Source: Pararhodobacter sp. (GTDB taxonomy: Bacteria > Pseudomonadota > Alphaproteobacteria > Rhodobacterales > Rhodobacteraceae). From it: DNA of 64,000 nucleotides. Positions 55,522-63,488 of the stretch are shown here, one piece after another. Each line of letters opens with the position of its first letter. Positions within the stretch are counted from its first letter, which is position 1. Location of the stretch: NCBI GenBank assembly GCA_020832545.1, contig JAFIEK010000001.1, forward strand, positions 124,001-188,000, in the 5' to 3' direction. Made by a program: the position numbers and the translations under genes. The notes below the pieces were generated by a model, which worked only from the letters and a program-made list of their open reading frames with translations, searched no databases and was not told the origin of the DNA.

Positions 55522-55898
55522 TCATCTTGATGCCATGAGGGCGATGACAAAGTTCCAGTTGGCAGCGTGGCTGCAATCGGTCTTGTCAAAGCGTGTCACA
55601 ATGCCACTGACTGCCTTGTCGGATCGGCACTTGCGGTTTGATCTCGGCGCAATCACAGCGGTTGCGCCTCCAACGACCGGTTCTTCAGAACTTACCCGGA
55701 TTGAATACGCCGCCGCAGGGCGTGGACCAGTCTTCCAAGCGCATCCGCCAGAGCCAAAATCATGATCGTCAGGCCGATCTTTGAACACTCCTTGGCCCGG
55801 CCGTGAGCCCCCTTTTGTGGACTTGGCAGTGTCAGAGGACTGCGCTTGAGCAGGGCACAGCAGTGGTGTAGCCTTTTCGGATGCCAAAATCGTACCAT
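55522..55898 (-). pseudogene. IS5-family transposase remnant, frameshifted
   Basis: Two minus-strand frames carry pieces of an IS5-superfamily transposase. The first (up to 55898) reads KIGLTIMILALADALGRLV, like the GLTTKIHALVDALG block. The second contains VIAPRSNRKCRSD and TRFDKTDCSHAANWNFVIAL, like the PPRSNRK...ATRFDKT...NFLAAIHLA C-terminal region. The pieces are in different frames with sequence missing between them. It marks the right border of the catabolic locus. The remaining bases to 56,050 contain nothing I can assign. Confidence 0.65.
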
Positions 55899-56050
55899 TC
55901 TTGTTACTTCAAGATGAACCCGGAAGTGACAGCCTTGAATTGTTGCTCAACATTCGATTTCCACTCTCGCCCGTCAAACCTACGCCGCATCAGGCATAGG
56001 CTCTGCGTGCTGACGGCGCCTTCTGTCTTGGCGGCGATAACAGCACCCGC

Positions 56051-57400
56051 ATGAACAGCACGGATGGTCTGCCAGTTCCCAGGCGCTACTGGGCCGTCCT
56101 CGCGATAACCATCGGCCTTTTCATGGCGGTGATCGACGGCGTCAGCGTCAACGTCGCATTGCCTACAATTGCAGCTGATTTCGGGGTGGCCGAGTCTTCG
56201 GCGATCTGGGTGGTGACAGCATATCAGCTTGCCGTCACCATCTCGCTTTTTCCGTTGGCGGCGCTGGGCGACAGGCTTGGCTACCGCGAGGTTTACTGTG
56301 GCGGCCTCATCGTCTTCGTAGCCGCGTCGGTGGTTTGCGCATATGCCGAGCGCCTGGATCTGATGATCGCGGCGCGCGCAGTTCAGGGGTTGGGCGGCTC
56401 TGCTGTGATGACCGTAAACCTTGCTCTCGTCCGCTTCATTTTCCCCAAGGCCAGTCTCGGGCGTGGTATCGCCTACAACACGCTCGTCGTGGCGGTGTCG
56501 GCTGCTGCGGGGCCAGTGATCGCCGGGGCGATCCTGTCAATCGCCGATTGGCAATGGCTGTTTCTCATCAACCTGCCGATCGGGCTGTCAATCCTGCCCG
56601 TGGCGATCCTCGCCCTGCCCCGGGTACCACCCACCGGTCGCCGGTTCGACTTTGCCGGAGCGTCGCTGATCGCATTGTCCATCGGTGTCGCGGTCATGAC
56701 GATCGACGGGCTTGGACGCGGCTATCCCCTCGGCCTGCTTGCCATTGGCGTGCTGGCAGCCGGGGGGCTGGGCTGGACGATGATCCGGCATCAGAACCGC
56801 AGCCCGGCACCGGTGCTGGCGGTTGACCTCCTGCGCATCCCGGTTATTAGGCTTTCGGCTCTGACCGCCATATGCGCCTATGTGGTGCAGGGGCTATGCT
56901 ATGTCTCCTTGCCTTTCCACTTACATGACACGATGGGCCTGCCAGCAGCGGTTGTAGGGCTTTCGATGGCGCCGTGGCCTGTCGGAATCATGCTCGCCTC
57001 GGTGCTCGTAGGACGGCTGATCGATCGTCATTCGGCCAGTCTGCTCGGCACGCTGGGCCTTGCGCTGCTGGTCGGCGGCGTGTGCTTCATCCTGTGGTCG
57101 ATCCCGCTGCGCTCGCTCCCGGTGCTGGTGGCGGGCATGTTCGCCTGCGGTTTTGGATTCGGGTTGTTTCAGAGCCCCAACACCATGGCGATTATTTCCG
57201 GATCACCGCCCGCACGCATCGCTGCAGCCAGTGCGCTGCAGTCCTCCTCGCGATTGGTCGGCCAGACCGTCGGAGCTGCAGGTGCAGCGGCAATCTTTGG
57301 GTTGGCGGCGGCCTCAAGCACCATGCTGGCCATCACCGTGGCGGTTCTGTTTGCTATTGTCGGTATGGTTTGCAGTTCATTGCGTCTACTGCGATCCTGA
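56051..57400 (+). CDS. MFS transporter, DHA2 (EmrB/QacA) type
   Basis: A 449-residue polytopic exporter. The first helix region is VIDGVSVNVALPTIAADFGV, followed by the loop motif GDRLGYREVY and motif C AAAGPVIAGAIL in helix 5. It is shorter than 14-span QacA proteins (usually ~500 residues), but the core is intact. It would expel drugs or metabolites using the proton gradient. No regulator is adjacent; its promoter would overlap the IS5 scar. Confidence 0.88.
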   Translation: MNSTDGLPVPRRYWAVLAITIGLFMAVIDGVSVNVALPTIAADFGVAESSAIWVVTAYQLAVTISLFPLAALGDRLGYREVYCGGLIVFVAASVVCAYAERLDLMIAARAVQGLGGSAVMTVNLALVRFIFPKASLGRGIAYNTLVVAVSAAAGPVIAGAILSIADWQWLFLINLPIGLSILPVAILALPRVPPTGRRFDFAGASLIALSIGVAVMTIDGLGRGYPLGLLAIGVLAAGGLGWTMIRHQNRSPAPVLAVDLLRIPVIRLSALTAICAYVVQGLCYVSLPFHLHDTMGLPAAVVGLSMAPWPVGIMLASVLVGRLIDRHSASLLGTLGLALLVGGVCFILWSIPLRSLPVLVAGMFACGFGFGLFQSPNTMAIISGSPPARIAAASALQSSSRLVGQTVGAAGAAAIFGLAAASSTMLAITVAVLFAIVGMVCSSLRLLRS

Positions 57401-57989
57401 CCTGAGGAGGTACGCCCTGAACGCCAGAGATGGCGCAGATGCCGCTCTCCCCAGACTGCAGTAAGCGCGACGCCGATCCCCTCCCGCCATTTCTGGTCTG
57501 TTCTGACCATTCTCCGCGCACCTGTGCAGTAGAGCTACAGATCGCCACATGAAAAAGGTTCGACGTCAGGCCCCTCCCCATCCGCCACTTGCCCCCGCAA
57601 AAGCGTTTTCTTGATCCGGTTACGGACGGATTTAACATTGTTTTCAGATGCTTTGCGGGACGCGCTGAACATTGGCCTCGGCGCCTCGATACTAACAGTA
57701 GATTTCTTTGGTCCTTTGTGCTCTGAACCTGAGGACTGCGCAGTATTGGAAAATTGCTTCTCAAAGCATTGATAATAAATCCTTTTGTGAATGCGGGCCT
57801 TCTCAAATCGATTTCAGGGACGGCTGCAAGGAAGGAACAGAAATCGAACAGCTCCCATCGTGCCCCGCTGGGTGTTCAAGGAACGGCTGCCGCGCTGCGG
57901 GCGTTACCCCAAAACTGGACTGGGCGCGAAGTAGAGGCCTAACCCCACCAGCAACAACGAGAGGCGGACGGTCGGCTACAAAGGCATGC
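57401..57989. other. Intergenic region without a supported gene
   Basis: This 589-base gap lies between the two convergent MFS loci. It is lower in G+C around 57,640-57,800. A minus-strand frame contains a lysine/arginine-rich stretch (ENNVKSVRNRIKKTLLRG) that could be the end of a decayed gene, but it has no start with a ribosome-binding site and no recognised family. Several short frames overlap on both strands, as in degraded accessory DNA. Confidence 0.4.
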
Positions 57990-58160
57990 TCAGTTGAAAC
58001 CGATCAGCGCCACGCGGAGAAGCACCGCCGCTATGCCGATCGAGATCGCCAGGATTCCAAGACCAACAGGCGATCCGAACCCATACCAATGAAGCGCCAG
58101 TCGGCTGTGGCTTGCGTCATCCAGATTGTCCGTTTCAATGTGGTTTCCATTCTTCTGCAT
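57990..58160 (-). CDS. 56-aa single-span membrane peptide downstream of the MFS exporter
   Basis: A 57-codon frame starting 24 bases after the stop of the MarR-linked MFS gene. AAAGGA lies 6 bases before the ATG at 58160 (an ATG at 58166 is too close to it). Residues 1-28 are polar (QKNGNHIETDNLDDASHSR...) and residues ~30-55 form a membrane helix (GLGILAISIGIAAVLLRVAL). Spacing and ribosome site argue that it is translated from the exporter mRNA. It could be a small accessory subunit, as AcrZ is for AcrB; this is inference. Confidence 0.6.
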   Translation of the reverse strand: MQKNGNHIETDNLDDASHSRLALHWYGFGSPVGLGILAISIGIAAVLLRVALIGFN

Positions 58161-58184
58161 GGTCATTCCTTTCGGTTGTTGAGA

Positions 58185-59627
58185 TCAGGTGGAGATCGAA
58201 CGGTATTCGCGCCGAGGCACGAAGACGGCAAGGGCGGTGCATACGAGATAGAGGCCCGTTTGGTACCAGAGCGCGCGGGAGATGGCCGCTTCCCAGGCTC
58301 CGGTCGCAAGGTTCAACGTACCGAAGAAGATCGCACCGAGTAGGGCGATGCCGATCGCATTGCCGAGTTGTTGCGCCGTATGCAGCAGACCTGATGCCGC
58401 GCCTGCATCCGCGTCAGGCACCTCGCTGAGCGCGAAGTCGAACATGTTGACCACAAACAGGCCCATACCCGCACCTGCCAGTGCAAGGGATGCAAGTACG
58501 GGCCAAACGAGTGCTGTCTCTGCGCCGCCAAGCATGACCAGCAAAGCCCACATGCCTCCGCCCATGACAGCCGAGCCCGCGGCCAGCATCCATTGACTGG
58601 CAGGTCCCTTGCGCATGGCAGAAGCAGCCGAAGCGGCAAAGGAGCCGAGAGCAAAGGGAAGCATCACAAGGCCTGCTTCGAGCGCGGAATGGCCAAGCCC
58701 CTGCTGCAGATAGACGGCGAAGAACATGAAGAAACCAGCGACACCGGAGAAGAAACCGAACGCGAGGATGACACCGATTGCATAGCTGCGCCGTCGAAGT
58801 AGTCGCGGCGGCATGAGGGTTGGCTCACCACGGAAAGCCTGGCGGCTCTGAAGCCACGCGAACAAAGCCCACACCAACCCGGCGATCAGGACCAGTGCGA
58901 TGTGTTCAGAAGACCAACCCGCTTCGGTGCCCTCGATTGTCGGATAGAGAACGAGCGCCGTGCCGACGGCCGCCAGCGCAACACCGCGCCAATCAAAGTG
59001 TCCCCGGCTGACACCGCGTTCACGGGGGAGGACGGTCCGGCCCCGCACAAGCACAAACAGCCCCATCGGCAGGTTAATGACAAATATCCAGCGCCACCCA
59101 GCACCGAAAAGATCGAGCGCAATGAGACCACCGCTGAGTACGGGCCCGACGATTACCGCGAGACCTGTAACGGCGCCGGCAAGGCCGAACGCTGCGGCAC
59201 GCTCGTTTTCGGCGAAGTTGGTGTGAATAATTGCCAGGACCTGCGGAATCATGAGCGCCGTGCCCGCGCCCTGCAGAAGCCTCCCGCCGATTAGCGCAGT
59301 GCCAGTGAGTGCAACGGCGCACCAGGCGGACGCGAGGGTGAATACTGCCGCGCCAATCAGGAAAACAATGCGATGACCGTACCGGTCTCCGAGCCGCCCT
59401 GCAGGCAGAAGTCCGATCGCGAAGACGAGTAAATAGCTAGCGATAACCCATTGCAGGGTCGAGGTACTCACCCCCAGGCTCTCCTGGATCGACGGCAAGG
59501 CGACATTGACAGTGGTGACATCGGTCAGGTTCATGAAGTTGGCGAGAAGCAGAACAAACAGGGCACGCCAGCGGAGCGGATCAGGTCGGGCGTCAGCCGC
59601 CAAGCTTTGGGTGATCGTCATCGACAT
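58185..59627 (-). CDS. MFS transporter, DHA2 (EmrB/QacA) type
   Basis: A 480-residue exporter with 14 predicted spans. It has the DHA2 start LTDVTTVNVALPSIQESLGVS, motif A GRLGDRYGHR and motif C LAVIVGPVLSGGLIAL. AAAGG precedes the ATG. It is divergent from a marR gene and its expression is probably released when an effector binds MarR. The 56-aa membrane peptide follows. Confidence 0.92.
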   Translation of the reverse strand: MSMTITQSLAADARPDPLRWRALFVLLLANFMNLTDVTTVNVALPSIQESLGVSTSTLQWVIASYLLVFAIGLLPAGRLGDRYGHRIVFLIGAAVFTLASAWCAVALTGTALIGGRLLQGAGTALMIPQVLAIIHTNFAENERAAAFGLAGAVTGLAVIVGPVLSGGLIALDLFGAGWRWIFVINLPMGLFVLVRGRTVLPRERGVSRGHFDWRGVALAAVGTALVLYPTIEGTEAGWSSEHIALVLIAGLVWALFAWLQSRQAFRGEPTLMPPRLLRRRSYAIGVILAFGFFSGVAGFFMFFAVYLQQGLGHSALEAGLVMLPFALGSFAASAASAMRKGPASQWMLAAGSAVMGGGMWALLVMLGGAETALVWPVLASLALAGAGMGLFVVNMFDFALSEVPDADAGAASGLLHTAQQLGNAIGIALLGAIFFGTLNLATGAWEAAISRALWYQTGLYLVCTALAVFVPRREYRSIST

Positions 59628-59685
59628 CGTGCCTTTCGTTTTGCGCCCATGATCTCACGCCCGCAGGCGTCGTCGGGGGAATGTT

Positions 59686-59862
59686 TCAAGCCTTGCGCGT
59701 CTGCGGTCGGGCCGGATCGCTGGCGGCAAAACTGGGGAAGAGCCCCTGCCCCTCTCCGGTGGCGCCGGAAGAACCGAGAACCTCTGCCGCGTTGCGCGCT
59801 TCGCAGTGCACGGGGGCGGCAACAGAACGGGCAGTTTCGGCACCGGAAACAATCATTTTCAT
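59686..59862 (-). CDS. Possible 58-aa leader peptide between the MarR operator and the MFS gene
   Basis: A minus-strand frame begins 30 bases after the MarR operator and ends ~60 bases before the MFS start. AGAGGGG lies about 10 bases before its ATG. The peptide (start MKMIVSGAETARSVAAPVHC) is soluble, has one Cys and matches nothing I know. It may be a leader controlling the exporter, or only a chance frame in a long 5' UTR. Confidence 0.3.
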   Translation of the reverse strand: MKMIVSGAETARSVAAPVHCEARNAAEVLGSSGATGEGQGLFPSFAASDPARPQTRKA

Positions 59863-59891
59863 GATGGACTGGCCCCTCTGCTTGCTCTATG

Positions 59892-59911
59892 ATTCGTTAG
59901 ATTAAACGAAT
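59892..59911. promoter_or_regulatory. MarR operator
   Basis: ATTCGTT-AGATTA-AACGAAT is a perfect 7-bp inverted repeat with a 6-base centre, of the size MarR dimers bind. It ends 3 bases before the marR ATG in the divergent marR/MFS region, so binding would repress marR and probably the exporter. Confidence 0.75.
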
Positions 59912-59914
59912 AGA

Positions 59915-60436
59915 ATGGAGCGCTCTCTAGTGTCAAGCCACGATGAAGATCAAGCAGGACAACGCACCGACGCCATCCGGCAACTGACCGTTTCCGGGCG
60001 ACGGCTTAGCGATGCCACTGTTTTGTTCCACACCAAAGCCGCCGAAGCCTTTGGCTTGGGAGCGAGTGAGACCAAGGCGCTGGGATTCATTCAGCGTTTC
60101 GGGCCGATCACGCATCGTGACCTCACAGAGCGGATCGGCCTGAAACCTGCCTCGGTGACCAATATCCTCGACCGGCTTGAGGCAAAGGGATGGGTGAGGC
60201 GCCAACGCTCGGACGAGGACGGTCGTCGCGTCCTGCTGACAGTCGTCCCTGAGAGGGTGGAGACCTTCCAGCAGAAAGTCTTCGGACCTTTCATGAAGCG
60301 GCTGGACGGGGTCTACGCCGCATTCGGAACCGAGGATCTGATGCTGATCGCACGTGCGTTCGATTCAATAGCAGCGGCGCAAGAAGCAGCCGCACGCGAT
60401 CTTGAGGGCCAAGACGATGGTGGTACCGGTGAATGA
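59915..60436 (+). CDS. MarR-family transcriptional regulator
   Basis: A 173-residue MarR protein. The winged HTH is at residues ~45-110 (FGPITHRDLTERIGLKPASVTNILDRLEAKGWVRR, then the wing DEDGRRVLL). The ATG at 59915 lies 3 bases past the operator; a GTG at 59930 with GGAG upstream is an alternative. It is divergent from the DHA2 exporter, the usual arrangement for a drug-responsive repressor. Confidence 0.92.
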   Translation: MERSLVSSHDEDQAGQRTDAIRQLTVSGRRLSDATVLFHTKAAEAFGLGASETKALGFIQRFGPITHRDLTERIGLKPASVTNILDRLEAKGWVRRQRSDEDGRRVLLTVVPERVETFQQKVFGPFMKRLDGVYAAFGTEDLMLIARAFDSIAAAQEAAARDLEGQDDGGTGE

Positions 60437-60448
60437 TGACAACCCATC

Positions 60449-60552
60449 AGAGAAACCGTTCGTCGCCTCGAGGTTGTCTATAAACCCGAGGTCTCTGATC
60501 ACTGCACGCTGGACAAGGTGAACCGCCAGTTCCGGGTGCCAGCCCCACAATA
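60449..60552 (+). mobile_element. IS3-family OrfB transposase remnant
   Basis: The plus frame reads CTLDKVNRQFRVPAPQ, matching the 'KVNRQFRAPAPN' block that precedes the DDE core in IS3-group OrfB transposases. The following DDE core is absent. Only a scar of about 100 bases remains, between marR and the ytoQ-like gene. Confidence 0.6.
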
Positions 60553-60567
60553 CAAAGACATGATCGA

Positions 60568-61014
60568 TTATGGCAGCTTGCCGGTCAGAACATAACGCAG
60601 GATCTGGACGACTTGCTCTGGGCGCTCAGCTACAGCTAGGGCTGCCGCATCAATCTCTTTCAGAGCATGCTGATGCTCTGGCCCGTGCAGCACGATCAGC
60701 GATTTTCCCAATGCGGCGGCTGCCCCTGCATCAAAAGCGGCGTTCCATTGCCGGTATTTCTCACCAAAGCGGACAACCACCACATCTGCCTGGCTGATAC
60801 CACGCCGGGTTCGGATCGCATTGATCTGGGCACCCTTGTGGTCATGCCAGAACTTGTTGTCTTCCTGTCCAAGGATCGCCACACCACAATCGTCGCTTGC
60901 ACTATGGTCAGTTACCGGCCCGTCAAAGCTGACATCCAGACTGCTTGCACCTTCGATGATCTGTTCGCGCCAATCGGTATGGATCTCGCCCGAGAGATAG
61001 ACCTTCAACGTCAT
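60568..61014 (-). CDS. YtoQ family protein
   Basis: A 148-residue YtoQ-type protein. It opens LKVYLSGEIHTDWREQI and has the nucleoside-deoxyribosyltransferase-like core ISQADVVVVRFGEKYRQWNAAFDAGAAAALGKSLIVLH. The fold binds nucleotides, but the biochemical role of YtoQ is not established. AAGGAA precedes the ATG. It sits among IS3 and pseudogene scars. Confidence 0.85.
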   Translation of the reverse strand: MTLKVYLSGEIHTDWREQIIEGASSLDVSFDGPVTDHSASDDCGVAILGQEDNKFWHDHKGAQINAIRTRRGISQADVVVVRFGEKYRQWNAAFDAGAAAALGKSLIVLHGPEHQHALKEIDAAALAVAERPEQVVQILRYVLTGKLP

Positions 61015-61329
61015 GTTGGTTTTCCTTGTGGTTCCGTTTGCGTCGATTTGTTTATGGTGTGCTCACAACGAGTGGTCCAAATTGATTTAGTGCATTGTCG
61101 GCCTTTGGTCCATTGGAAGAAAGGTTTCAGGACCCGTCGGGAGGTATACCTGGGAGCTGTGCAGACTGATTATGTTGTAATGGTGATGCCATTGCGCGAT
61201 GAGGAAACACTCTTGCCAAATCCCATCCGCAGAATCCGTCACTTCCGTGGCATGCAGGACATGCTTTGGCACTGGCCAAAATTCTCGCCCGCTGAAATCG
61301 CCCGCTGCGGCACCGGGCAACTGAAGCTG

Positions 61330-61660
61330 CACCCCGGTCATGCCAGAGGACGGCAAGGTGGTAGAGCAGATCGACGCTCTCGGCGATCAGCCCTTCGCGG
61401 TTGCCGGTCACCGCCTCCAGCGCACCCAGCACAAGCGCGCGGGTGTCGTTGCCGCCCGCAAAAGCCAACACCAGATCGGGGCGGCTGTCGGTCAGCATGA
61501 AGTCGTTGCGGATGGCCTCGGCCCGATTGCCGAATGCACGCCAGTTTGCGGGGTAGCGCTGGACATGCAGACGCATGTCGCGCGCCTAGTCCTCAACCGC
61601 AACACCCAGGAATGCATGCCCGCCTTGGATCACCACGCTGAGCGGATTGCGCGCGTGGAT
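61330..61660 (-). pseudogene. DUF2493 (SLOG-like) pseudogene joined to a HisE-like fragment
   Basis: From 61,660 the minus strand reads LSVVIQGGHAFLGVAVED, an in-frame TAG, then YPANWRAFGNRAEAIRNDFML and DSRPDLVLAFAGGNDTR, the second half of a DUF2493 nucleotide-binding domain. It continues without a break into EAVTGNREGLIAESVDLLYH, a HisE (phosphoribosyl-ATP pyrophosphatase) helix block with the catalytic acidic residues. The start and end are missing. The 300 bases between it and ytoQ (61,015-61,329) show no gene I can support. Confidence 0.6.
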
Positions 61661-61700
61661 CACGCATCTGGTCAACCTCTTGGGCGGCCAGACCAGCGCA

Positions 61701-62045
61701 TCAACTGAGGCCGGCGTCATGGCCGTAGCGGACAACGCGGATGTTCTCTACGGTCACAAGGCAGCTGCCCAGCATGGCTTCGGCCTCGGACAAAAGGCGG
61801 TCCACGTTTTCTTCTGTGTCGATGACTTCGACGACCAGCGGCAGATCGTCGGACAGACGCAGGATCTTCGTCGTGTGCATCCGGCTCGTTCGGCCAAAGC
61901 CCATAGCGCCCCGCAGAACGGTGGCACCGGCCATCCCGAGTTCGCGAGCCTTGAAGACCAACGCCTCGTAAAGCGGCCGGCCCTCGAATTCGTCGCTTTC
62001 GCCGATCATCAGCCGCAGGCGCACTGCATCAGTTGTCTCGCGCAT
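61701..62045 (-). CDS. DUF190 family protein (CrcB-associated)
   Basis: A 114-residue DUF190 protein with a ferredoxin-like PII-type fold: RLRLMIGESDEFEGRPLYEALVFKARELGMAGATV, then MGFGRTSRMHTTKILRLSDDLPLVVEVID. The family is commonly encoded beside crcB and is thought to be a regulator or accessory factor; its function is unproven. The ATG at 62045 lies two bases after the crcB stop, so it is the third gene of the fluoride operon. Confidence 0.88.
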   Translation of the reverse strand: MRETTDAVRLRLMIGESDEFEGRPLYEALVFKARELGMAGATVLRGAMGFGRTSRMHTTKILRLSDDLPLVVEVIDTEENVDRLLSEAEAMLGSCLVTVENIRVVRYGHDAGLS

Positions 62046-62047
62046 GG

Positions 62048-62458
62048 TCAGGTTCCTCTCAATCGGTTCAGCTTTGCGCCGATACGGCTGCCAAACCAGA
62101 CGGCACAAAGCCACAAAATGACAGACAGACCAAGGTTTAGTCCGGCGAGAAAAAAATCCTGTTGTTCCAGCAGCAAAACGGTTTCAAGGCTGAAGATCGA
62201 AAAGGTGGTGAACCCCCCGCAGAAGCCGGTCATGACGAAATGCCGCTCTGCCGGGCTGGCCAACCGGCGCCCGTCTGGTCCGCTGAGTGTGGCGTAGAGC
62301 CCGATCAGGAAAGAACCCACAACATTCACCGCCAGCGTTCCCCACGGAAATCCCGGCCCGGTCAGCTGCAGCAGCCAGAGCGAACCGAGATAGCGGGCAA
62401 CCGCCCCCAGCGCGCTGCCGAGCGCAACCGCGACATAGATGCGGGCTTCCCAGCGCAT
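62048..62458 (-). CDS. crcB: Fluoride ion channel/transporter CrcB (Fluc), second gene
   Basis: A 136-residue four-span CrcB. Signatures are GALGAVARYLGSLW, FPWGTLAVNVVGSFLIGLYATL (the Asn-containing TM2) and TGFCGGFTTFSIFSLETVLL with the phenylalanine track. CrcB lowers cytoplasmic fluoride. A single base separates it from the upstream crcB stop, so the two probably form a heterodimer, as in other paired Fluc systems. Confidence 0.94.
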   Translation of the reverse strand: MRWEARIYVAVALGSALGAVARYLGSLWLLQLTGPGFPWGTLAVNVVGSFLIGLYATLSGPDGRRLASPAERHFVMTGFCGGFTTFSIFSLETVLLLEQQDFFLAGLNLGLSVILWLCAVWFGSRIGAKLNRLRGT

Positions 62459-62459
62459 C

Positions 62460-62864
62460 TCAGTTTCCTATTGCCGCGAGGGTGGCGGCCATGGCCAGCC
62501 CGGCGGCCACAAGGCAGAGCACGACCGATGCCACGATGTTGGCGAGCGCCCGACTGGTCTCGCCATTGCGCAGCAGTGTCAATGTCTGAAGCGAAAACGA
62601 AGAGACGGTGGTGTAACTTCCCAGAACGCCGATGACAAACCCCAGCCAGAGGACTGGCCGCACCACAGCATGATCACCTGGCGAAAGGATCAGCGCGGCC
62701 AGTACACCGATCATGCATGCACCGGTTATGTTCACCACCAGCGTTCCCCATGGAAAGGTCTCCCCCCATCGGCGCGCAACAAACCCCGAAACGGCATAGC
62801 GCCCCATGCCACCGACGGCCCCACCAAGGGCTACAAGACCGATCTGTGCCAGTTGCGTTTCCAT
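62460..62864 (-). CDS. crcB: Fluoride ion channel/transporter CrcB (Fluc), first gene
   Basis: A 134-residue four-span CrcB. It carries GAVGGMGRYAVSGFVARR, FPWGTLVVNITGACMIGVLAAL and the TM3 break IGVLGSYTTVSSFSLQTLTLL. In TM3 the usual GGFTTFS-type sequence is GSYTTVSS, a divergent partner of the second CrcB. It opens the crcB-crcB-DUF190 operon. No fluoride riboswitch is visible upstream. Confidence 0.93.
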   Translation of the reverse strand: METQLAQIGLVALGGAVGGMGRYAVSGFVARRWGETFPWGTLVVNITGACMIGVLAALILSPGDHAVVRPVLWLGFVIGVLGSYTTVSSFSLQTLTLLRNGETSRALANIVASVVLCLVAAGLAMAATLAAIGN

Positions 62865-62872
62865 CCTGCGCT

Positions 62873-62900
62873 TGGTTACCCTTTCACTTCAACCTGTCAA
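62873..62900 (-). promoter_or_regulatory. Promoter of the fluoride operon
   Basis: On the minus strand TTGACA (62900-62895) is followed after 16 bases by TAACCA (62878-62873), ending only 8 bases from the crcB ATG. Transcripts would be nearly leaderless, which leaves no room for a riboswitch. Confidence 0.45.
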
Positions 62901-63177
62901 GCCACGCATGGTTCTTGGCCGAACGGCACACAGGCGCACAGAAACGGCGCCCGTTCTCCAGACGTGTTCGTTTTCTATTGGGGGCAATTGGCATTACGCT
63001 CAGAGCGACAAGCTGAGCCGGTCTTTTGTCTGGTATTCTCCCATCGCAACGGCAAACCCACAAGGAAGGCAGGCGAACAGTTTCAAGAACAGAGGCAATG
63101 ACGCGAAACGCGAGGGACATGACCCATTGATTTCCGTTGGGCTGCGTAATTCACGGTTCAGAAAACGAGCGGTGAAC

Positions 63178-63486
63178 ATGTCTGATCTCTTCTGGCTGTC
63201 CGACGCGCCTGCGGAATACGGCCCCGGCACACTTGAAGGGGACAGTGGCCCCAGTGGAGCCGCGCAAGCCCCGGAAAGGCTAGACAACCGCTGGAAGCGA
63301 CGAAGCGATAAGGGCATCTTCGCACAGACAATGGCCGGGCTGGCCGCGAAAAAGGGGGGCTTTACGGCCCAACGGCGGCATGAACACCTAGTTGCACGCC
63401 ATTTGCGACAGCCAGGGGCGGCCTCTGAACCTGTTCGTGAGTGGCAGACAGGTCAGCGATCTTTCTGCAATATGGATCGCACTGCG
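63178..63486 (+). pseudogene. IS5-family (IS427-like) transposase pseudogene
   Basis: The plus strand from 63178 reads MSDLFWLSDAPAEYGPGTLE, then LDNRWKRRSDKGIFAQTMAG, blocks of an IS5/IS427 transposase with deletions between them. In another frame from 63374 it reads GGMNT, a TAG stop, LHAICDSQGRPLNLFVS and RQVSDLSA, the conserved DDE region. Deletions, a frameshift and a nonsense codon make it inactive. It is related to the remnant at 42,961. Confidence 0.72.
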
Positions 63487-63488
63487 CA

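Noticed and set aside
57354..57806. 150-codon minus-strand frame overlapping the MFS gene end
   Set aside because: Its first half is compositionally odd, it runs into the MFS gene antisense, and there is no family match or credible start.
62865..62980. Fluoride riboswitch upstream of crcB
   Set aside because: The conserved GATGG...GTTC...CC and GATGACGCC elements are not found, and the predicted promoter leaves almost no leader.
62884..63120. 78-codon minus-strand frame upstream of crcB
   Set aside because: It overlaps the fluoride operon promoter, has no ribosome-binding site and shows no recognisable domain.
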